This document shows positions 1-5,914 of a DNA stretch of 7,985 nucleotides, piece after piece. Within the stretch, counting starts at the first letter, position 1, and each line of letters opens with the position of its first letter. The position numbers were made by a program, and so were the translations under genes. The stretch is from Methylophilaceae bacterium. Lineage in GTDB: Bacteria > Pseudomonadota > Gammaproteobacteria > Burkholderiales > Methylophilaceae. The stretch covers positions 1-7,985 of the forward strand of contig JANYIK010000055.1 in NCBI GenBank assembly GCA_025362115.1. Reading direction: 5' to 3'. The notes beneath the pieces are model-generated. The model saw only the letters and a program-made list of their open reading frames with translations, was not told the DNA's origin and made no database searches.

Positions 1-463
1 TCGCTGGTTTCTTTTCGTCACTTCCCCAGAACTTGAGTTTATCCAATAAGCCTTTTTCTTCCTTTTCCTTTGGTGTCATGGTGCCAGACTTGGGTTCGGT
101 AATCGGCTCCACCGTCATCTTGCCATCGCCACCCGCGGGGATTACGTCGCCGCGCACCGTTATCAGCTTGTCATCTTCAAACACCAGAATGATGCGACGG
201 CGTTCAATCACATCGCCATCCTTCAGCATCTGGTAAAAATAATCCCAACGGTCAGCATGGAAAGTATCGGTCAACAATGGCGTACCCATGATGAAGCGTA
301 CTTGCGTCTTGTTCATGCCGGGACGCAGTTGCAACATCATCTTTGGCGTGACCGCGTTGCCCTGCTGGATGTCCAGTTTATAAGGCTTGATGGAAGGAAT
401 ATTGGCCGAATACGTGCCGCAACCGGCCAAAAAAAGCGCTAGCAAAAAAATGAAATATCGCAT
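1..463 (-). CDS. bamE: BamE (SmpA/OmlA) outer-membrane assembly lipoprotein, 3' end cut
   Basis: BamE is a small periplasm-facing outer-membrane lipoprotein of the BAM complex, which folds beta-barrel proteins into the outer membrane. The 154 visible codons begin MRYFIFLLAL and give a short hydrophobic signal peptide ending in a lipobox L12-A-G-C15, so Cys15 should be lipidated after signal peptidase II cleavage. The family motif LDIQQGN is at 30-36 and the LRPGMNKTQVRFIMGTP block at 46-62. An aromatic strand (W73, Y75, F76, Y77) and a strand ending in VRGD (103-106) follow. The tail from about 125 is rich in Lys, Glu and Pro. No stop occurs before position 1, so the C-terminus is missing, probably by only a few residues given usual family lengths. 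The gene is divergent from fur, an arrangement common in beta- and gammaproteobacteria. The ribosome binding site is weak. Confidence 0.93.
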   Translation of the reverse strand, partial: MRYFIFLLALFLAGCGTYSANIPSIKPYKLDIQQGNAVTPKMMLQLRPGMNKTQVRFIMGTPLLTDTFHADRWDYFYQMLKDGDVIERRRIILVFEDDKLITVRGDVIPAGGDGKMTVEPITEPKSGTMTPKEKEEKGLLDKLKFWGSDEKKPA

Positions 464-489
464 GAATTGCTCAGAAGACTAAAAATGGC

Positions 490-501
490 GCTAATATTAG
501 C
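490..501. promoter_or_regulatory. Perfect 12-bp palindrome, possible back-to-back -10 region of bamE and fur
   Basis: GCTAATATTAGC reads the same on both strands and lies in the 40-bp bamE-fur gap, ending two bases before the fur ATG. TAATAT on the plus strand (492-497) would place a start at about 504, on the A of the fur ATG. TAATAT on the minus strand (499-494) would start bamE about 24 nt upstream of its ATG. No convincing -35 box is visible for either. The site is AT-rich like a Fur operator half-site but is not the 19-bp Fur box. Promoter or operator function is inference. Confidence 0.35.
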
Positions 502-503
502 AC

Positions 504-929
504 ATGAGCGAACCGCAAGAACTCAAAAACGCCGGACTTAAAGCCACGCTGCCGCGGCTTAAAGTACTGTCCCTGTTTGAAACCAGCAACAAACGCCACC
601 TTTCCGCGGAGGATATTTACCGTATGCTGGTCACCACTGGCGAAGACGTGGGTCTCGCCACGGTATATCGCGTACTGACGCAATTTGAGCAGGCTGGCTT
701 GTTACTGCGCCACCACTTTGAAAGCGACAAAGCCGTGTTTGAACTCAACCAGGGCACGCATCATGACCATATTGTGTGCATGCAATGCGGGCGCGTGGAA
801 GAGTTCTGCGACGAGGAAATTGAAGCGCGCCAGCACAAAGCCGCCAAAGAACGCGGCTTCACTGTCCACGAGCATTCGCTCTATATTTATGCAGATTGCA
901 CCAAGAAACCTTGCCCGCATAAGACTTGA
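504..929 (+). CDS. fur: Ferric uptake regulator Fur
   Basis: Fur is a cytoplasmic dimeric metal sensor that represses iron-acquisition genes when loaded with Fe(II). The 141-residue product has the family's usual length. Residues 1-80 form the winged-helix DNA-binding domain, with the recognition-helix stretch DVGLATVYRVLTQF at 48-61. The dimerisation domain follows. Metal ligands align with E. coli Fur with a shift of one residue: H32, E80, H87 and H89 for one site, and H86, D88, E107 and H124 for the other. Structural zinc cysteines are C92 and C95 (CMQC), with a second pair at C132 and C137. The start is the only one that gives the conserved MSEPQELKNAGLKATLPR opening, yet no good Shine-Dalgarno sequence precedes it. 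It is divergent from bamE, and its TGA stop is 2 bp before the next gene, so the two are probably co-transcribed. Confidence 0.96.
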   Translation: MSEPQELKNAGLKATLPRLKVLSLFETSNKRHLSAEDIYRMLVTTGEDVGLATVYRVLTQFEQAGLLLRHHFESDKAVFELNQGTHHDHIVCMQCGRVEEFCDEEIEARQHKAAKERGFTVHEHSLYIYADCTKKPCPHKT

Positions 930-931
930 GC

Positions 932-1264
932 ATGTCTGAGTTTGTTGAATACCTGACGGAGGTATTCGGACATTTCGGTACTATCCACGCAAAAAAGATG
1001 TTCGGCGGTTACGGTATTTATCACGACGGTATATTTTTCGCACTGGTTGCAGATGAAATGCTCTACCTCAAATCTGACAGCACCATCGCCCACTATTTTG
1101 AAACCAAAAAACTAGCCCAGTTTTGTTACGACAAAGATGGAAAAACCATCAAGATGTCGTACTACCTAGCACCGGAAGAAATCTATGAGAACCGCGATGA
1201 GGCGGCGATTTGGGCGAGCAGATCGTTTGAGGCGGCGTTGCGGGGAAAGAAAGCCAAGCGTTAG
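932..1264 (+). CDS. TfoX N-terminal-domain protein
   Basis: The 110-residue protein is a stand-alone TfoX N-terminal domain (PF04993). Visible family marks are KKMFGGYGIY at 21-30, FALVADEMLYLKSD at 36-49 and MSYYLAPEEI at 75-84. In enterics and Vibrio the full two-domain TfoX/Sxy acts with CRP to switch on competence genes; single-domain versions are widespread and their role is mostly unknown. The C-terminal half of Sxy is absent here, so a competence role should not be assumed. I chose ATG 932, 2 bp after the fur stop; a TTG at 926 would add two residues and overlap fur. The ribosome binding site is weak, suggesting translational coupling to fur. The C-terminus is basic (GKKAKR). Confidence 0.85.
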   Translation: MSEFVEYLTEVFGHFGTIHAKKMFGGYGIYHDGIFFALVADEMLYLKSDSTIAHYFETKKLAQFCYDKDGKTIKMSYYLAPEEIYENRDEAAIWASRSFEAALRGKKAKR

Positions 1265-1270
1265 GCGCTG

Positions 1271-1819
1271 TCAGGCCGTGGTTGAAAAATGTGATTGCAG
1301 TAGTGCCAGTGTGCTGCCATCGAAAATATAGAGACTGGCCATTTGGTCGCGGTGTAAGCTTTTTTCTGCGTCGTTGATGGCAGTGTCCATTTGATAGATT
1401 GCTGACTGGTGCTTTTCCGGATACTTGGCTTTTGCGGCTTCAAAACTGATGATGGCCTTGACTTGGTACGACAGCACCTTCGCCAACCCTAGAAAATTCT
1501 CGTCCGCCTGATTAAATCCTCCAGCATCAGTATTCGTTGTGCCGCTCGCATCCGCGTAATCTTTTACCGTTGCAGCGATTTCCTTGGCGACTTGTGCGGC
1601 AGTCTCGGCGTTGCCCTTGATACCAATCGCTGCAAACAACATCATTACCTGCAAACGTTCTTGCAACCCCTTCATACGTTCCACCGCTAACGCTTTTCGT
1701 TTCGCTGCCGCCTCGCTGGCGACATCATTGATCTTTTGTACAACCTCGAAGATGCCTTGACGTTTGGCCGACAAAGTATTGGCGCTGGGAAGGAAGTTGA
1801 ACGAACTGGAAATGTTCAC
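1271..1819 (-). CDS. Unrecognised 182-residue, mostly helical protein
   Basis: I do not recognise this family. The protein opens with a Ser/Asn-rich segment (2-15), then a long amphipathic, Ala/Lys-rich helical stretch (about 20-62) with likely coiled-coil character. A short hydrophobic run follows (VMMLFAAIGI, 58-67). A second Ala-rich helix with AAQVAKEIAATVKDYADA lies at about 74-91, then a Gly/Asn/Thr linker (92-106) and a C-terminal helical part. There is no signal peptide, clear membrane segment or cysteine. The start is GTG; no ATG, GTG, TTG or CTG lies in frame upstream before the stop at 1892-1894, and the ribosome binding site is poor (GAG about 9 nt upstream). The frame stays open for 24 codons before the GTG, so the true 5' end may have been altered by the repeats there. 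The gene lies 235 bp after dnaJ on the same strand and is convergent with the TfoX-domain gene, 6 bp apart. Confidence 0.7.
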   Translation of the reverse strand: MNISSSFNFLPSANTLSAKRQGIFEVVQKINDVASEAAAKRKALAVERMKGLQERLQVMMLFAAIGIKGNAETAAQVAKEIAATVKDYADASGTTNTDAGGFNQADENFLGLAKVLSYQVKAIISFEAAKAKYPEKHQSAIYQMDTAINDAEKSLHRDQMASLYIFDGSTLALLQSHFSTTA

Positions 1820-1885
1820 GGGTTGAATCTCATCATCAGCGGATGGCTGGTTACCGTTAGTTATCGGCTTGGATGATTGAAGCTT

Positions 1886-1946
1886 GAGGGCTTAGCCCTC
1901 TCGCTCTTTGTGGGAGGGGCTTGGCCTGCCCTGAGCTTGTCGAAGG
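1886..1946. repeat. Dispersed-repeat motifs in the spacer (two small elements)
   Basis: The first motif is a perfect 6-bp hairpin, GAGGGC-TTA-GCCCTC (1886-1900). The second is CCTGAGCTTGTCGAAGG (1930-1946), whose complement CCTTCGACAAGCTCAGG is a widespread intergenic repeat core in proteobacteria. Family assignment is from memory of such motifs; copy number in this genome cannot be seen from one window. No coding signal is present. Confidence 0.5.
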
Positions 1947-1969
1947 AGGGTAAGGGGCTGAACAAAAAT

Positions 1970-2040
1970 GTAGCGTGGGTCAGGCGCAAAGCGCCGTAAC
2001 CCATCGATTCAACATACGGGCAACAAGTTACCCAGCCTAC
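1970..2040. repeat. 71-bp imperfect inverted-repeat element (REP/MITE-like)
   Basis: The outer arms GTAGCGTGGGT (1970-1980) and ACCCAGCCTAC (2030-2040) are inverted repeats matching at 9 of 11 positions. Inside is a perfect hairpin GGCGC-AAA-GCGCC (1983-1995), flanked by GGGT and ACCC, which can extend the stem. The pattern resembles the common GTAGGGTGGGTTACGG-type intergenic repeats of proteobacteria. The element ends 14 bp beyond the dnaJ stop, so its transcript could act as a 3' stabilising or terminating structure, but no T-tract follows on the minus strand. Confidence 0.55.
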
Positions 2041-2054
2041 TTAGCTTAAATTCG

Positions 2055-3176
2055 CTACTGAAAGAAGTCAGTAACCTTCTGCATCCACGACTTTGCCTTT
2101 GGACTATGTTTCGACGAGTCCATCTGGTTCAGATTTTCCAACTCTCGCAGCAACTCTTTCTGTTTTTCATTTAATTTCACAGGGGTTTCCACCACGACAT
2201 GGCAAATCAAATCGCCATAGTCGCTACTGCGTAAGGCTTTGATGCCTTTGCCGCGCAGTCTGAATTTGGCACCAGTTTGGCTTTCGGCGGGGATTTTCAT
2301 CTTGGCGTGGCCATCCAGCGTAGGAATTTCGATTTCACCGCCCAATGCCGCAGTAGTAAAGCTGATAGGCATTTCGCAGTGCAAGTCGCCACCTTCTCGT
2401 TCAAAGATGGCATGTTTTTTCAGGTGAACGACGACATATAAATCGCCCGATGGGCCGCCGTTGACACCCGCTTCGCCTTCTCCAGACAAACGAATTCTGT
2501 CGCCTTCATCCACTCCGGCGGGGATTTTGACGGCCAGAGTTTTTTGTTGTTTGATGCGACCATCGCCATGACAGGTGGGGCATGGGTCTTTGACCATTTT
2601 TCCGCCACCGTGACACTTGGGACAGGTTTGTTGGATGGAGAAAAAGCCTTGTTGCATACGCACTTGGCCGTGACCACCGCAGGTGGTACAGGTGACGGGT
2701 GAAGTGCCGGGCTTGGCACCGGAGCCGTGACAGGTCTCGCACTCAGCCATTACCGGAATGCGTATCTTGGTTTCAGAGCCTCTTGCTGCGTCCTCCAGCG
2801 AGATTTCCATGTTGTAGCGCAAATCCGCGCCGCGATATACGTTGGAGCGTTGCCCACCAGCACGGCCTTGGCCGAAGATGTCACCGAAAATGTCGCCGAA
2901 AGCATCGGCAAACCCGCCCGCGCCCGCACCGCCGCCCATGCCCGCTTGCTGGTCAACGCCAGCATGGCCGTATTGGTCGTAAGCGCCACGCTTTTGGCTG
3001 TCTGAAAGAATCTCATAAGCCTCTTTGGCTTCTTTGAAATGCTCTTCGGCGTTGGGATTATCCGGGTTGCGGTCGGGGTGATGCTTCATCGCTAACTTGC
3101 GATAAGCTTTTTTGATGTCTTCGTCCGAGGCGTCGCGATTAACGCCAAGAACTTCGTAATAGTCTTTTTTGGCCAT
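2055..3176 (-). CDS. dnaJ: Chaperone DnaJ (Hsp40)
   Basis: DnaJ delivers unfolded clients to DnaK and stimulates its ATPase in the cytoplasm. The 373-residue protein is a complete type I Hsp40. The J domain occupies about 1-70 with the catalytic HPD at 33-35. A Gly/Phe-rich linker follows (about 79-107), with repeated FGDIF. The zinc-binding region has all four CxxCxGxG repeats, with Cys pairs 146/149, 163/166, 185/188 and 199/202. The client-binding C-terminal domains follow, including the Gly-rich GGPSGDLYVVVHL strand. The ATG start gives the canonical MAKKDYYEVLGV. No Shine-Dalgarno sequence precedes it: the bases immediately before are a run of A and then the arm of a large inverted repeat. 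The gene is 90 bp downstream of dnaK with no promoter of its own visible, so it is probably read through from dnaK. Confidence 0.98.
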   Translation of the reverse strand: MAKKDYYEVLGVNRDASDEDIKKAYRKLAMKHHPDRNPDNPNAEEHFKEAKEAYEILSDSQKRGAYDQYGHAGVDQQAGMGGGAGAGGFADAFGDIFGDIFGQGRAGGQRSNVYRGADLRYNMEISLEDAARGSETKIRIPVMAECETCHGSGAKPGTSPVTCTTCGGHGQVRMQQGFFSIQQTCPKCHGGGKMVKDPCPTCHGDGRIKQQKTLAVKIPAGVDEGDRIRLSGEGEAGVNGGPSGDLYVVVHLKKHAIFEREGGDLHCEMPISFTTAALGGEIEIPTLDGHAKMKIPAESQTGAKFRLRGKGIKALRSSDYGDLICHVVVETPVKLNEKQKELLRELENLNQMDSSKHSPKAKSWMQKVTDFFQ

Positions 3177-3181
3177 TTTTT

Positions 3182-3267
3182 AAGGGACTAGAGGCTAGGG
3201 GTTAGGGGCTAAGAAGGGCTGGAGGTTTGGGCGTTGCTAATCCCTAGCCTCCAGCCCCTAGTCCCTT
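3182..3267. repeat. Long heptad-built inverted repeat filling the dnaK-dnaJ gap
   Basis: The left arm (3182-3204) pairs with the right arm (3238-3267). Ten perfect pairs (3182-3191 with 3258-3267) are followed by a 7-nt bulge (3251-3257), then 12 of 13 matching positions (3192-3204 with 3238-3250), around a 33-nt loop. Both arms consist of about 7-nt units such as GGCTAGG, GGTTAGG and, on the other side, TAGCCTC, CAGCCCC, TAGTCCC. The bulge is exactly one unit. On the plus strand the stem is followed by a T-rich run (3266-3275); on the minus strand, the direction of dnaK and dnaJ transcription, it is not. It overlaps the last base of the dnaK stop codon (3267) and ends five bases before the dnaJ ATG. 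Confidence 0.8.
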
Positions 3268-5189
3268 TATTTTTTCACTTCTTCAAACTCGGCATCCACC
3301 ACTTCAGCATCTACCGTCTTTTCACCTTCAGGACTTGGCTGTGCGGAGGCAGTATTCTCTTGCGCCTGTTGCTCGGCATAGACTTTTTCACCCAATTTTT
3401 GCGAGGCTTCCATCAGCGCATTGGTCTTGGCTTCGATGTTATCTTTATCTTCGCCTTTGAGCGCTTCTTCCACATCAGCAATCGCCGCTTCGATCTTTTC
3501 TTTTTCGCCCGTATCCAGCTTGTCACCATGTTCAGCCAGTGACTTCTTCACGGTATGCACCATACTGTCAGCTTGATTGCGCGCGTTGACCATTTCCAGC
3601 GTTTTGCGGTCATCTTCGGCGTGTGTGGCAGCGTCTTCTTCCATGCGTCGAATTTCTTCTTCGCTCAAGCCGGAGCTAGCTTTAATGGTAATGTTGCTTT
3701 CTTTACCGGTAGCCTTGTCCTTGGCAGAAACGTGCAAAATACCGTTAGCATCAATATTGAACGCCACTTCAATCTGCGGCATGCCACGCGGTGCTGGCGG
3801 GATGTCAGCCAGATTAAATTGCCCTAAACTCTTGTTGCCGGAAGCCACGTCGCGCTCACCTTGCAGCACATGGATGGTCACGGCGGACTGATTGTCTTCC
3901 GCAGTGGAGAACACTTGCGATGCCTTGGTAGGAATCGTGGTGTTCTTCTTGATGAGCTTGGTCATCACGCCACCCATGGTTTCAATGCCAAGGGATAGCG
4001 GGGTCACGTCCAGCAGCAACACGTCTTTCACGTCACCTTGCAACACACCACCCTGAATCGCTGCACCTACGGCCACGGCTTCATCCGGGTTCACGTCTTT
4101 ACGTGGTTCGCGACCAAAGAAGGCTTGCACCTTCTCTTGCACTTTTGGCATACGTGATTGCCCACCGACCAGAATTACGTCTTGAATGTCGGAAATTTTC
4201 ACTCCAGCATCTTTCATCGCAATTTCGCAAGGCTTGATGGTGCGTTCGATCAAATCGTCCACCATGCTTTCAAACTTGGCGCGGGTAATCTTGACCACCA
4301 AATGTTTCGGTCCTGTCGCGTCTGCGGTAATGTAGGGCAGGTTGACATCGGTTTGCTGGCTGGATGAAAGTTCGATCTTGGCCTTTTCTGCGGCTTCCTT
4401 CAGGCGTTGCTTGGCCAGCAGGTCGTTACGCAGATCCAGGCCGCCATTGTCTTTCTTGAACTCATCGGCCAAGTAATCAATCAGACGGTTGTCAAAGTCT
4501 TCGCCGCCGAGGAAAGTATCGCCATTGGTGGACAGCACTTCAAACTGGTGCTCACCATCAATTTCGGCGATTTCGATGATAGAAATATCGAAAGTACCAC
4601 CGCCCAGGTCATACACCGCAATCTTGCGGTCGCCTTCTTGCTTGTCCATACCAAAAGCCAGTGCCGCAGCGGTAGGCTCGTTGATGATGCGCTTCACATC
4701 CAGGCCGGCAATACGGCCGGCATCCTTGGTGGCTTGGCGTTGGGAGTCGTTGAAATAGGCTGGTACGGTGATCACCGCTTCGGTAACTTCTTCGCCCAGG
4801 TAATCCTCGGCAGTTTTCTTCATCTTGCGCAGCACTTCGGCGGAGATTTGTGGCGGTGCCATTTTTTGCCCGCGCACCTCCACCCAAGCGTCGCCGTTGT
4901 CGGCCTTGGCAATGGTGTAAGGCATCAGCTTGATGTCTTTTTGTACTTCCTTTTCGCTAAACTTGCGGCCAATCAGGCGTTTTACCGCGTATAGCGTGTT
5001 TTTGGGGTTGGTCACCGCCTGGCGCTTGGCTGGCGCGCCCGCCAGAATCTCGCCATCATCCTGATAGGCGACGATAGAAGGGGTGGTACGTGCGCCTTCA
5101 GCGTTCTCGATCACGCGTGGCTTGCCGCCTTCCATTACGGCCACGCAGGAGTTGGTGGTGCCTAAGTCAATTCCAATAATTTTTCCCAT
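3267..5189 (-). CDS. dnaK: Chaperone DnaK (Hsp70)
   Basis: DnaK is the ATP-driven cytoplasmic Hsp70 that binds exposed hydrophobic peptides, helped by DnaJ and GrpE. The 640-residue product is full length. The nucleotide-binding domain begins GIDLGTTNSCVAV (6-18), has the PAYFNDSQRQATKDAGRIAG segment near 143-162, and carries the second phosphate loop DLGGGTF at 194-200, with T199 at the E. coli autophosphorylation position. The hydrophobic interdomain linker DVLLLD is at 389-394. The substrate-binding domain and helical lid follow, and the tail ends in the DnaJ-linked EEVKK-type motif. The ATG at 5189 is preceded by AAGGA (5203-5199) at 9-nt spacing. It sits 169 bp after grpE and 90 bp before dnaJ. 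A sigma-32 promoter lies directly upstream, so it can be induced by heat independently of grpE. Confidence 0.99.
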   Translation of the reverse strand: MGKIIGIDLGTTNSCVAVMEGGKPRVIENAEGARTTPSIVAYQDDGEILAGAPAKRQAVTNPKNTLYAVKRLIGRKFSEKEVQKDIKLMPYTIAKADNGDAWVEVRGQKMAPPQISAEVLRKMKKTAEDYLGEEVTEAVITVPAYFNDSQRQATKDAGRIAGLDVKRIINEPTAAALAFGMDKQEGDRKIAVYDLGGGTFDISIIEIAEIDGEHQFEVLSTNGDTFLGGEDFDNRLIDYLADEFKKDNGGLDLRNDLLAKQRLKEAAEKAKIELSSSQQTDVNLPYITADATGPKHLVVKITRAKFESMVDDLIERTIKPCEIAMKDAGVKISDIQDVILVGGQSRMPKVQEKVQAFFGREPRKDVNPDEAVAVGAAIQGGVLQGDVKDVLLLDVTPLSLGIETMGGVMTKLIKKNTTIPTKASQVFSTAEDNQSAVTIHVLQGERDVASGNKSLGQFNLADIPPAPRGMPQIEVAFNIDANGILHVSAKDKATGKESNITIKASSGLSEEEIRRMEEDAATHAEDDRKTLEMVNARNQADSMVHTVKKSLAEHGDKLDTGEKEKIEAAIADVEEALKGEDKDNIEAKTNALMEASQKLGEKVYAEQQAQENTASAQPSPEGEKTVDAEVVDAEFEEVKK

Positions 5190-5212
5190 AATCTTGATTC
5201 CTTTATCTTTTT

Positions 5213-5243
5213 AACTAAATTCAAACATTCAACTAAACTCAAA
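5213..5243. repeat. Two 13-nt direct repeats in the dnaK leader
   Basis: AACTAAATTCAAA (5213-5225) and AACTAAACTCAAA (5231-5243) match at 12 of 13 positions with an 18-nt period. They lie between the predicted sigma-32 start (about 5250) and the dnaK ribosome binding site, so they would be in the untranslated leader. No function can be assigned; local slippage or duplication in AT-rich sequence is the simplest explanation. Confidence 0.5.
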
Positions 5244-5256
5244 ACCCATGCTCACA

Positions 5257-5284
5257 AAGTGGGGGTGGCCTTAATTTTTTCAAG
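5257..5284 (-). promoter_or_regulatory. Sigma-32 (RpoH) heat-shock promoter of dnaK
   Basis: On the minus strand the -35 box CTTGAAA (5284-5278) is an exact match to the RpoH consensus. A 13-nt spacer separates it from CCCCACTT (5264-5257), which fits the -10 consensus CCCCATNT except at one position. Transcription should start near 5250, giving a leader of about 60 nt before the dnaK ATG. The same two boxes and spacing occur before grpE. The -35 region is part of a 17-nt tandem duplication. Confidence 0.82.
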
Positions 5285-5307
5285 CCTCGATTTTTTTCAA
5301 GCCTTGA
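5275..5307. repeat. Tandem duplication of the sigma-32 -35 region
   Basis: Plus-strand copies TTTTTTCAAGCCTCGA (5275-5290) and TTTTTTCAAGCCTTGA (5292-5307) match at 15 of 16 positions with a 17-nt period. Each carries the minus-strand CTTGAAA box (5284-5278 and 5301-5295). Only the copy nearer dnaK has a -10 box at the right distance. Confidence 0.75.
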
Positions 5308-5323
5308 TATTTCAAACTTACGC

Positions 5324-5351
5324 CGTCATTCCCGCGTAGGCGGGAATGACG
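5324..5351. repeat. dRS3-type palindromic repeat between grpE and dnaK
   Basis: A perfect 12-bp inverted repeat (5324-5335 with 5340-5351) encloses the 4-nt loop GTAG. Its core fits ATTCCC-N8-GGGAAT (5328-5347), the pattern of the neisserial dRS3 element; similar repeats are scattered through many proteobacterial genomes. It begins 7 bp past the grpE stop codon. No T-tract follows on the minus strand, so it is not a typical intrinsic terminator, but the hairpin could stop 3' exonucleases or attenuate read-through. Confidence 0.75.
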
Positions 5352-5358
5352 AGAGGCA

Positions 5359-5880
5359 CTAAACCGCTGCTGCCGCCACCATCACCATCGCTGGCCGCAA
5401 CACGCGACCATTCAGCGCGTAACCCTTTTGCAGCACTTGCAACACGGTGTTGGGCTCTGCATCTGATGGAATCATGCTGATGGCTTGGTGTTGGTGCGGG
5501 TCAAACTTTTCGCCGACAGGGTTTACTTCCACCAAATTGAATTTCTCAAACACGTTGGCAAATTGCTTGAGTGTCAAATCAATACCGTTTTTATAACTTT
5601 CCAAACTGGCGTTCTCCACCAGCAAAGCGGCATCTAAAGAGTCTTTGACTGCCAGCAATTCTGACGCGAACTTTTCCACGGCAAATTTACGCGCTTTATC
5701 AATATCTTCTGCCGCACGACGCCGAATGTTTTCACCTTCGGCCTTGGCATACATCCATGCGTCATAATGTTCCTGCGCCTTGAGCTCAGCGGCCTTGAAC
5801 ATCTCTTCCAGGCTAGGCATGGTCTCGATTTCGTGAGTTTCTGTAGCATCTGTTTCGGTGTTTTCTTTTTCTGCGGACAT
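5359..5880 (-). CDS. grpE: Nucleotide exchange factor GrpE
   Basis: GrpE is the cytoplasmic co-chaperone that releases ADP from DnaK and resets the folding cycle. The 173-residue protein has an acidic, Thr/Glu-rich N-terminus (1-27), a long charged helix forming the dimer stalk (about 28-90), and a C-terminal beta domain. The family signature runs from FDPHQHQAI (126-134) through NTVLQVLQKGYALNGRVLRPA (144-164). I chose the ATG at 5880 because AGGAG (5895-5891) sits 10 nt upstream and the product begins MSAEKEN. The longer GTG start at 5928 would lie inside the heat-shock promoter and is untenable. It is first in the grpE-dnaK-dnaJ block; the oxygenase gene is divergent. Confidence 0.97.
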   Translation of the reverse strand: MSAEKENTETDATETHEIETMPSLEEMFKAAELKAQEHYDAWMYAKAEGENIRRRAAEDIDKARKFAVEKFASELLAVKDSLDAALLVENASLESYKNGIDLTLKQFANVFEKFNLVEVNPVGEKFDPHQHQAISMIPSDAEPNTVLQVLQKGYALNGRVLRPAMVMVAAAAV

Positions 5881-5914
5881 ACTTAAAAATCTCCTATTGA
5901 TGCGATTCGCTATC

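Noticed and set aside
497..508. TTAGCAC near the fur start as half of a CIRCE operator.
   Set aside because: There is no matching GAGTGCTAA arm at 9-nt spacing, and no CIRCE is seen upstream of grpE or dnaK either.
926..931. TTG start two codons upstream for the TfoX-domain gene.
   Set aside because: The ATG at 932 is a better codon and needs no overlap with the fur stop.
1886..2040. Repeat-rich spacer as a CRISPR array or insertion sequence remnant.
   Set aside because: There are no regularly spaced direct repeats and no transposase-like coding sequence; the motifs are different short inverted-repeat families.
3182..3276. Stem followed by a T-rich run read as an intrinsic terminator.
   Set aside because: The T-run follows the stem only on the plus strand, which would terminate transcription running antisense into dnaK; no plus-strand gene ends there. 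On the minus strand there is no T-tract.
4407..4994. Long open frame on the plus strand inside dnaK (195 codons).
   Set aside because: It is the antisense shadow of a fully conserved dnaK reading frame and has no recognisable domain. Similar antisense frames inside dnaJ, dnaK and the ELM1-like gene were dropped for the same reason.
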